A stretch of 6,611 bases of DNA from an uncultured Oscillospiraceae bacterium (GTDB lineage Bacteria > Bacillota > Clostridia > Oscillospirales > Acutalibacteraceae), in contig UQFL01000082.1 of assembly GCA_900540305.1 (NCBI GenBank), positions 1 to 6,611 of the forward strand, in the 5' to 3' direction. A model generated the notes under the pieces. That model ran no database searches. It was not told the DNA's origin and saw only the letters and a program-made list of their open reading frames with translations. Positions 1 to 4,359 of this stretch are shown here, piece after piece; position 1 is the first letter of the stretch, and every line of letters begins with the position of its first letter. The translations under genes were made by a program, and so were the position numbers.

Positions 1-9
1 AAGAGACAG
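1..9. other. Residual Tn5/Nextera mosaic-end adapter, left end
   Basis: The first nine bases, AAGAGACAG, are exactly the last nine bases of the 19-bp Tn5 mosaic end used in Nextera libraries. Nine bases alone would be weak evidence, but the opposite end of the window carries the full mosaic end in the opposite orientation. The pair is best read as untrimmed library adapter, and genomic sequence starts at about base 10. Confidence 0.85.
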
Positions 10-12
10 ATT

Positions 13-46
13 AAAAAAGTGCGTTTTCGTAATTGAAAACGCACTT
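13..46 (-). terminator. Intrinsic terminator of the PAP2 phosphatase gene
   Basis: A perfect 12-bp inverted repeat pairs AAGTGCGTTTTC (17-28) with GAAAACGCACTT (35-46) around a 6-base loop. Read on the minus strand, the stem runs directly into four more T, giving six T in a row. This is a classic Rho-independent terminator about 40 bp past the stop codon of the leftward phosphatase gene. The plus-strand side is followed by A residues, so it should act only leftward. Confidence 0.88.
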
Positions 47-88
47 AAAATAGTTGTTATTATATAAATTATTACCAATAACTATTGA

Positions 89-991
89 TTAATTTTCGCC
101 TGCAAGCTCTTTCCAGTGGATTTTGCAATACTCTTTTCCGTCTATCGGCGGATAGTCCTCATCGTCCACTTTTGCGGCGTTATAGCAGTCATATTCACCG
201 TTATAAGCACAGCGAACTGTTTCTTCGCCGCCCTCGTTTATGGATGGTATAAAAGCAATAAGAAACACTGCAACAACTGCAACTGCGCTTAAAACAGCGC
301 CTCCTCTGCCCTGCGTCCATTTAAGGAACTTGATTTTTCCGAGGTCTATTTTATCAAGATATGTAAACGGCTTAACATTCGCAATAAGATACATACAGCC
401 TTTCATTATGAAGTAACCTGCAATACCGGAAACGGTGCCTACAATAAGTCCGCCGATAACATCCGTTGCGTAATGAACCATAAGATATACACGGCTACCC
501 ATTGTGCATAGAGCTAAAACGGGGAAAAGCCAAGCAATTTTCTTTTTGCCATCTTTTCTGAAAACGAGGAACATTGAAATTGCAATTTCAAACGCCGCAG
601 TTGTATGTCCGCTCGGGAAAGAATAGTCAGATTCGCTGAGACCGCCTGCTCCGAGATAAGCTGCCCAATACTGCATATCTGCCTGAAGCGTATTATACGG
701 TCTTATACGGAGAACTGACGGCTTTACAATAACATTAGTAACTATTGTGCCGACAGCTATTGCAAAAACAAGCGCAAAGCCGTATTTTCTTGTTTTCTTG
801 AAGAGCATAAGAACGACACCCACAATTACCATGGGAATTACAAAGCCCTCGTCGCCGAAAGTTGTAAAGAACTTAGCAAGCATTGTAAGAAAAGAATTTT
901 GAATGTCGCCGAAAAAGTGAAAAACAGCTATATCAAAGCCATAAAACGCTTTATCGATTGAATCACCTATTGTTAATAATATCGGATTCAC
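89..991 (-). CDS. PAP2-family integral membrane phosphatase with C-terminal Cys/His tail
   Basis: This is a 300-residue type 2 phosphatidic acid phosphatase-like membrane enzyme. All three family motifs are intact: K-x6-RP (K90 to R97-P98), PSGH (126-129) and SR-x5-H-x3-D (S166, R167, H173, D177). H129 and H173 are the expected catalytic histidines. Hydrophobic stretches near 17-40, 50-64, 71-90, 131-145, 153-165, 178-200 and 231-250 indicate a polytopic protein. In this family the active site faces outward, and typical substrates are lipid phosphates such as phosphatidic acid or undecaprenyl diphosphate; the specific substrate here is unknown. The last 50 residues lie beyond the core family and carry C261, C269, C289 and H292, a possible metal site. 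The start codon is GTG, chosen because GGAGG lies seven bases upstream. The gene is single, with its own terminator, and is divergent from the J-domain gene. Confidence 0.93.
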   Translation of the reverse strand: MNPILLTIGDSIDKAFYGFDIAVFHFFGDIQNSFLTMLAKFFTTFGDEGFVIPMVIVGVVLMLFKKTRKYGFALVFAIAVGTIVTNVIVKPSVLRIRPYNTLQADMQYWAAYLGAGGLSESDYSFPSGHTTAAFEIAISMFLVFRKDGKKKIAWLFPVLALCTMGSRVYLMVHYATDVIGGLIVGTVSGIAGYFIMKGCMYLIANVKPFTYLDKIDLGKIKFLKWTQGRGGAVLSAVAVVAVFLIAFIPSINEGGEETVRCAYNGEYDCYNAAKVDDEDYPPIDGKEYCKIHWKELAGEN

Positions 992-998
992 AAGAATA

Positions 999-1003
999 CC
1001 TCC
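999..1003 (-). promoter_or_regulatory. Shine-Dalgarno GGAGG fixing the GTG start of the PAP2 gene
   Basis: The minus strand reads GGAGG followed by seven bases and then GTG AAT CCG. Spacing and strength are close to ideal. No in-frame ATG lies nearby, so the GTG at 989-991 is the supported start. Confidence 0.85.
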
Positions 1004-1030
1004 ATAATTATGTAATTTAAATTATCATAA

Positions 1031-1059
1031 ATATTACCAAATTACCGATAATATTGCAA
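1031..1059 (-). promoter_or_regulatory. Candidate promoter for the PAP2 gene
   Basis: On the minus strand TTGCAA (1054-1059, four of six to TTGACA) is followed by a 17-bp spacer and TAATAT (1031-1036, four of six to TATAAT). TGG directly precedes the -10 hexamer, as in extended -10 promoters. The implied start of transcription is about 30 bases before the GTG codon. A second possible -10, GATAAT (1021-1026), lies closer but lacks a recognisable -35. Confidence 0.42.
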
Positions 1060-1077
1060 GATTAGATTTGCGGATTT

Positions 1078-1105
1078 GTTACAAGTTATTAACACAATTT
1101 CAACA
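1078..1105 (+). repeat. Three hexamers ending in ACA at exact 11-bp period; possible tandem regulator-binding site
   Basis: GTTACA (1078-1083), TTAACA (1089-1094) and TCAACA (1100-1105) are spaced exactly 11 bp apart, with 5-bp gaps. The arrangement resembles sites of OmpR/PhoB-type response regulators. In Bacillus, PhoP boxes are TT(A/T/C)ACA-like hexamers repeated at about 11 bp. One copy is a full match and two have one mismatch. The block lies between the divergent PAP2 and J-domain genes and could act on either. AT-rich DNA makes chance occurrence possible. Confidence 0.38.
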
Positions 1106-1118
1106 ATTATGTGATATT
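1089..1118 (+). promoter_or_regulatory. Candidate promoter for the J-domain gene
   Basis: TTAACA (1089-1094, five of six to TTGACA), an 18-bp spacer and GATATT (1113-1118, four of six) precede the J-domain gene, placing transcription start near 1125. An overlapping alternative -10 is TATTGT (1115-1120), preceded by TGA as in extended -10 promoters. The -35 coincides with the middle copy of the 11-bp repeats, so a bound regulator would contact the promoter directly. Confidence 0.4.
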
Positions 1119-1150
1119 GTAATCTAAATTCAAATGGGCAAGGGAGTTCT

Positions 1151-1990
1151 ATGATAACAAATCCTTACAAAATTTTAGGAGTGCCGGACGGGGCTTCGGA
1201 GAAAGAATGCGCAAGAGCATACAGAAAACTTGCGAAAAAATACCACCCCGACCTCAACCCCGGCGATGAAACTGCCGCCAAAAAAATGGCGGAAATAAAT
1301 GCGGCGTTTGACCAGATTAAAAACGGCACAGCATCACAGGCCGGCGGTTATACGGGAACGCGCGGATATTCGGGATACGGCGCCTATTCAGGTGCAAGAA
1401 GAAATTCTTCATCATCACCCGACTATTACACATCTATTGCGCAGTTTATCAATAACAGGCAGTTTACACAGGCTCTCAACCTATTAAATCAGATTGAGGA
1501 CAGAACGGCACAGTGGTATTATCTTTCTGCTCTTGCAAATTTTGGCGCAGGAAAAAGGGAGATTGCGCTGTCACACATTCAGCAGGCTTGTGCAATGGCT
1601 CCCGATAACTACACCTACCGTGCGACTTATGACAGAATACGCCAGTCTCACGAGGGCGGATTTGCCAATCCTTTCGGCGGTTATGCAGATTTCGGTGGCT
1701 TTACGGAGCAAGACTCTCGGCCGCACACAGTATATACAACGCAATCGGGCGGCTGTCTTTCAAAAATCTTTAAATTTTTCTTTTTTATAATTTTATTCAG
1801 AGTTATCATTTGGCTGATTTCATCAATAATAGGCGTATTTTCTTACAATACCAATTCTAACAACAATTACAATCCCGAACAGCAGCCGTCAACCTCTTAT
1901 TCAGAAGACGGCGATTTTGAAGAATATGGTGATTCTGAGAATTACAGCGACTATTTCGGTGAAAATTACGGTGAAGGATATAAAGGATAG
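1151..1990 (+). CDS. Membrane-anchored J-domain protein
   Basis: This 279-residue protein opens with a complete J domain (about 3-58) containing HPD at 32-34, the tripeptide that stimulates DnaK ATPase. A Gly/Tyr/Ser-rich linker (61-90) follows, then a helical region (about 92-165) that looks like one or two tetratricopeptide-type helix pairs, with pattern AxxFxxxxQFxxALxxLxQ and then WYYLSALANFGAGKREIAL. A second Gly/Phe-rich stretch (169-184) precedes one strongly hydrophobic segment (203-231) and an Asn-rich, acidic tail (232-279). It lacks the zinc fingers and C-terminal substrate domains of true DnaJ, so it is not the general co-chaperone. It probably recruits DnaK to the membrane for an unknown client. 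The ATG is preceded by AGGGAG (1141-1146) with four bases between, slightly short spacing. The stop lies eight bases before the next gene, so the two are probably co-transcribed. Confidence 0.88.
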   Translation: MITNPYKILGVPDGASEKECARAYRKLAKKYHPDLNPGDETAAKKMAEINAAFDQIKNGTASQAGGYTGTRGYSGYGAYSGARRNSSSSPDYYTSIAQFINNRQFTQALNLLNQIEDRTAQWYYLSALANFGAGKREIALSHIQQACAMAPDNYTYRATYDRIRQSHEGGFANPFGGYADFGGFTEQDSRPHTVYTTQSGGCLSKIFKFFFFIILFRVIIWLISSIIGVFSYNTNSNNNYNPEQQPSTSYSEDGDFEEYGDSENYSDYFGENYGEGYKG

Positions 1991-1998
1991 ATAGCAAA

Positions 1999-2442
1999 AT
2001 GAAAAAATTTTTAGAAAACCTTGCAATTAAATTTCAAAGATTTATGTACGGCAGATACGGCGCAGATAATCTTTACAAAGCACTTATATGGTTTTATCTT
2101 GCCGATGTGTTGATTGCCGTTATCCTCGGCAGGGCAGTTGACAGCGTATTTTATACAATCTTCTCAATAATAGGCTTAGGCATTATAATATTCGCCTTTT
2201 TCAGAGTTTTCTCAAAAAACATTGAAGCGAGAAGAAAAGAGAATACAAAATGGCTTAATATCTGTTCTTTTTTCAGAAAGAAAACAGATTTGGTAAAGAA
2301 CAGATGGAAATTCAGAAAAACGCATGTTTTCAGAAAATGCCCCAACTGCAAAGCTGTGCTGAGAATGAAAAAAGTAAAAGGTAAGCACAGCGTCACCTGC
2401 CCGCACTGCAAAACAAAATTCAATTTCAAGGTTGTTTTCTGA
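1999..2442 (+). CDS. Two-helix membrane protein with C-terminal zinc ribbon
   Basis: The product is 147 residues long. An amphipathic basic N-terminus with the motif RFMYGRYGADNL (14-25) is followed by two membrane segments (about 25-43 and 47-70) and a very basic region rich in Lys and Arg (78-113). The C-terminus is a four-cysteine zinc ribbon, CPNC (C114, C117) and CPHC (C134, C137), separated by 16 residues. Similar small proteins with the N-terminal RFMYGRYG-type motif and a CPxC ribbon occur widely in Clostridia, from general recollection; no function is assigned to them. The start follows the J-domain stop by eight bases, and the AGGA element (1984-1987) lies inside the end of that gene, indicating translational coupling. 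The basic segment and ribbon suggest contact with nucleic acid, ribosomes or acidic protein on the cytoplasmic side, which is inference only. Confidence 0.85.
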   Translation: MKKFLENLAIKFQRFMYGRYGADNLYKALIWFYLADVLIAVILGRAVDSVFYTIFSIIGLGIIIFAFFRVFSKNIEARRKENTKWLNICSFFRKKTDLVKNRWKFRKTHVFRKCPNCKAVLRMKKVKGKHSVTCPHCKTKFNFKVVF

Positions 2443-2448
2443 CTGTGA

Positions 2449-2480
2449 TTGAAATTTGTTTACATATATGTTAATATAAT
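2449..2480 (+). promoter_or_regulatory. Candidate promoter and palindromic operator of the DtxR-family gene
   Basis: A perfect TATAAT (2475-2480) and TTGAAA (2449-2454, five of six to TTGACA) lie upstream of the repressor gene, but the spacer is 20 bp, longer than ideal. Between them is a perfect 10-bp palindrome ACATATATGT (2462-2471). It extends imperfectly to 16 bp (2459-2474) and ends directly against the -10 hexamer. The position suits an operator for autoregulation, though the sequence is not a textbook DtxR or MntR box. If the TATAAT is used, the leader would be only about 11 bases. Confidence 0.4.
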
Positions 2481-2485
2481 CAGCA

Positions 2486-2491
2486 GAGGTG
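2486..2491 (+). promoter_or_regulatory. Shine-Dalgarno AGAGGTG-type site that decides the repressor start
   Basis: AGAGGTG lies six bases before the ATG at 2498 and matches the 16S tail well. An in-frame GTG at 2489-2491 is part of this ribosome binding site and has no site of its own, so the ATG is preferred. The protein then starts MQIKESAENYLE, the usual beginning for this family. Confidence 0.8.
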
Positions 2492-2497
2492 AACACA

Positions 2498-2872
2498 ATG
2501 CAGATCAAAGAAAGCGCAGAAAACTATCTTGAAACGATACTTGTTATCCACAGCGAAAAAGGATATTGCAGAAACATTGATATTTGCAACAAGATGGGCT
2601 TTTCAAAACCGTCTGTTTCAGTATATATGAAAAACCTGAGAGAGGACGGCTATATCAATATAGACGACAACGGCGATATAACGCTTACTGAAAAAGGACA
2701 GCAGATAGCTGACCGTATTCTTGACAGGCACAATGTCATCGCAGGATTTCTCATTCAGCTCGGAACGCCTGAGGAGATAGCTTATCAGGATTCCTGCAAA
2801 ATAGAGCACGACATCAGCGAGGAAAGCTTTAAGCTTATAAAAGAGCAGTATCTTAAAAATCTTAATAAATAA
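2498..2872 (+). CDS. DtxR/MntR-family metal-dependent transcriptional repressor
   Basis: This 124-residue regulator has the N-terminal winged helix-turn-helix (about 5-66, recognition helix near SKPSVSVYMKNL, wing near DNGDITLTEKG) and the family's dimerisation and metal-binding helices (67-122). It has no SH3-like third domain, as in MntR. Aligned by eye, the metal positions are N9, E12, H78, C100, E103 and H104, with C100-K-I-E103-H104 equivalent to the Cys102/Glu105/His106 triad of DtxR. MntR has Asp and Glu where this protein has N9 and C100. The set therefore fits an iron-type sensor better than a manganese sensor, but is not canonical for either. It probably binds DNA as a dimer when metal is bound and represses metal uptake genes; none is present in the window. 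It has its own likely promoter and a strong terminator, so it may be monocistronic or a late gene of the J-domain operon. Confidence 0.9.
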   Translation: MQIKESAENYLETILVIHSEKGYCRNIDICNKMGFSKPSVSVYMKNLREDGYINIDDNGDITLTEKGQQIADRILDRHNVIAGFLIQLGTPEEIAYQDSCKIEHDISEESFKLIKEQYLKNLNK

Positions 2873-2885
2873 TAATTATAGCTAT

Positions 2886-2919
2886 AAAAAAACTGACCTT
2901 TTGAAAGGTCAGTTTTTTT
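2886..2919. terminator. Bidirectional intrinsic terminator between convergent genes
   Basis: The core stem pairs CTGACCTT (2893-2900) with AAGGTCAG (2905-2912) around a 4-base TTGA loop. It is flanked by seven A on the left and seven T on the right, which can extend the pairing. Each strand therefore presents a stem followed by seven T. It lies 13 bp past the repressor stop and about 20 bp past the metallophosphoesterase stop on the other strand, so it ends transcription from both. Confidence 0.93.
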
Positions 2920-2940
2920 GTTTGTATAAATACAGAAATT

Positions 2941-4308
2941 TTAAACCGTAGCCTGCTGATTATTGATTTCCCCACCCGTGAGAACCTGGTGAGCGGCATT
3001 GGCAAGCTCTTTCATATCATCATTATTCTTTAAAATAGATTTAGGTGCTGACAAAGCGCACATAACAAGATTGTAATACGCACTGCCTTCAGGGTGAGGA
3101 TTTACAGCACCGTCAAGCGCAGAAAGCCAAAACTCCCCTATCATTTCCTTGAGTGGCTTATATCTGTACTGCTGTGCATCGCATTTAGAAACGCCGTTGT
3201 CAAGGCGGAAAAAGCGCAAAAGCTTATACACATCCCACACAAGAGCCGTATCAAGCTTATGAAGCAAAGGTTTTGCAATGCACCAAGCAGAAGCAAGCTT
3301 TTCACCGTCTAATCCGAGCGCAGTCAGCCTTTCGCAAAACTGCTCTTTCGTTTTACATTCAAGCACTCTGAAAATAAGGTCCTCAGCGTGCTTTGCTAAA
3401 AACGCCTGAGCGTCTGTTTCTTTGCCGTTTAAGGTGAATTTTTCAAGGTGGTCAACTATATAAGAAAGCGTGCCGTTTTCATTTACTGTAACATTTACTA
3501 TCGGTGCAGGATAACCGCAAAGAGAGCCGACATTTACTTCCGTTACAGTATTTCCTGCAGGGCTTGTAAATCTGTCAGTAGCCTGAATATGGCTGTGACC
3601 GACAAACATATATTTCAGTCCGCAGTCGGCAAATCGGCTTGCAACATATTCTCTGTTTTCGACGCAGGTTGAGCCGCCTGTTATCAAGGGCGAAATATGA
3701 GGAATAAGAAGATGATGCTCCGCTCCTATCAAAACACAGCCGTCCTGCTTTGCTTTATTTATCTGCTTTTCAATCCACTGCCAGCAGTCCTCAGTAAAAC
3801 CGGCGTGGTCATTCTCGTTCTTGTCATCGTTAAGGCAAAGCACTCTGACTCCGCCGAGGTCTATTGTATAGCAGACCGTGCCTATTTTTGTTGTAAAGCT
3901 GTCTATTGCTTCGTCAGGTCCGAAATCCTTATAAAACTCAGGGAGTTCACAGCTTTTCATAACCTCAACATCATTATATACACTGTCACCCTCAAATCTT
4001 CTCGGGTTTTCATCACAGCACCAGTCATGCGTTGCGGTTATGACATATACTCGCTTGTGTTTTTTCAGTTCATAAAGTTTTTCTCTGAATTCTAAATGCG
4101 AAACCTTTTCGCCGTCGTTTGAAACATCGCCAAGTATAAAAACAGCGTCTGTATCGCTTTTAGCAATTCTTTCAAATGCGGCGTCAATAATCTCTGCCGT
4201 TTCTGCAAGGCACTTTTGGTCAGAACCTGAACGCAGTTCATACGCCTTTCCGCTCACTCCGAGTTTTTTTGAATAATAATGCGTATCCGCAATAAAAGTA
4301 ATTTTCAT
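2941..4308 (-). CDS. Calcineurin-like metallophosphoesterase with an unassigned C-terminal domain
   Basis: This is a 455-residue cytoplasmic hydrolase without signal peptide or membrane segment. Metal-site motifs of the calcineurin-like fold appear in order: D8-T-H10, G60-D61-VSND, A92-T93-H94-D95, H198/H199 in a GAEHHL context, and G237-H238-S239-H240. The third motif is normally GNH(D/E); here the metal-binding Asn is Thr93, while His94 is retained. The family cleaves phosphomonoesters or phosphodiesters using two metal ions; the substrate here is unknown. The phosphoesterase core ends near 285. The remaining 170 residues are mainly helical and match nothing I recognise. The start is set at the ATG giving MKITFIADTH, since the DxH motif normally sits at the very N-terminus. 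The in-frame ATG at 4336-4338 lies in a hairpin loop. Only a weak GGGAT precedes the chosen start. It is the last gene of the leftward cluster, 51 bp after the transporter. Confidence 0.88.
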   Translation of the reverse strand: MKITFIADTHYYSKKLGVSGKAYELRSGSDQKCLAETAEIIDAAFERIAKSDTDAVFILGDVSNDGEKVSHLEFREKLYELKKHKRVYVITATHDWCCDENPRRFEGDSVYNDVEVMKSCELPEFYKDFGPDEAIDSFTTKIGTVCYTIDLGGVRVLCLNDDKNENDHAGFTEDCWQWIEKQINKAKQDGCVLIGAEHHLLIPHISPLITGGSTCVENREYVASRFADCGLKYMFVGHSHIQATDRFTSPAGNTVTEVNVGSLCGYPAPIVNVTVNENGTLSYIVDHLEKFTLNGKETDAQAFLAKHAEDLIFRVLECKTKEQFCERLTALGLDGEKLASAWCIAKPLLHKLDTALVWDVYKLLRFFRLDNGVSKCDAQQYRYKPLKEMIGEFWLSALDGAVNPHPEGSAYYNLVMCALSAPKSILKNNDDMKELANAAHQVLTGGEINNQQATV

Positions 4309-4321
4309 TATAATACATCCC

Positions 4322-4349
4322 AAAAACGGCAGAGCCATGCCCTGCCGTT
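4322..4349 (-). terminator. Terminator-like hairpin with an AUG triloop between transporter and metallophosphoesterase genes
   Basis: On the minus strand AACGGCAG (4342-4349) pairs with CTGCCGTT (4325-4332). The inner bases add a G-U and two G-C pairs, closing on a three-base loop, AUG. Five T follow or overlap the stem (4322-4326) before GGG. The hairpin sits just after the transporter stop and looks like an intrinsic terminator with a short T tract. It may only partly terminate, lowering expression of the downstream metallophosphoesterase, whose start is 14 bases beyond. It could instead be a structure that stabilises or masks the mRNA there. Confidence 0.62.
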
Positions 4350-4359
4350 AAATTATCAA

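Noticed and set aside
49..86. Inverted repeat AATAGTT/AACTATT just after the PAP2 stop
   Set aside because: It is almost all A-T pairs with a 17-base or longer loop and is easily due to chance; the strong terminator beside it explains the region.
2422..2456. Inverted repeat AATTTCAA/TTGAAATT between the zinc-ribbon and repressor genes
   Set aside because: The stem has one G-C pair, a 19-base loop and no T tract, so it is not a supported terminator.
2489..2497. Repressor start at GTG 2489
   Set aside because: This GTG is part of the ribosome binding site for the ATG at 2498 and has no site of its own.
3697..4095. Open frame on the plus strand across the metallophosphoesterase gene
   Set aside because: It is fully antisense to a well-supported gene, has no ribosome binding site or recognisable domain, and its Cys-, Phe- and Ile-rich composition is typical of a shadow frame.
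4309..4338. Longer metallophosphoesterase starting MALPFLGCII at the ATG 4336-4338
   Set aside because: The ATG lies in the loop of a stable hairpin, and it would put ten residues before the DxH motif that usually sits at the N-terminus. The start at 4308 is preferred, though with a weak ribosome binding site.
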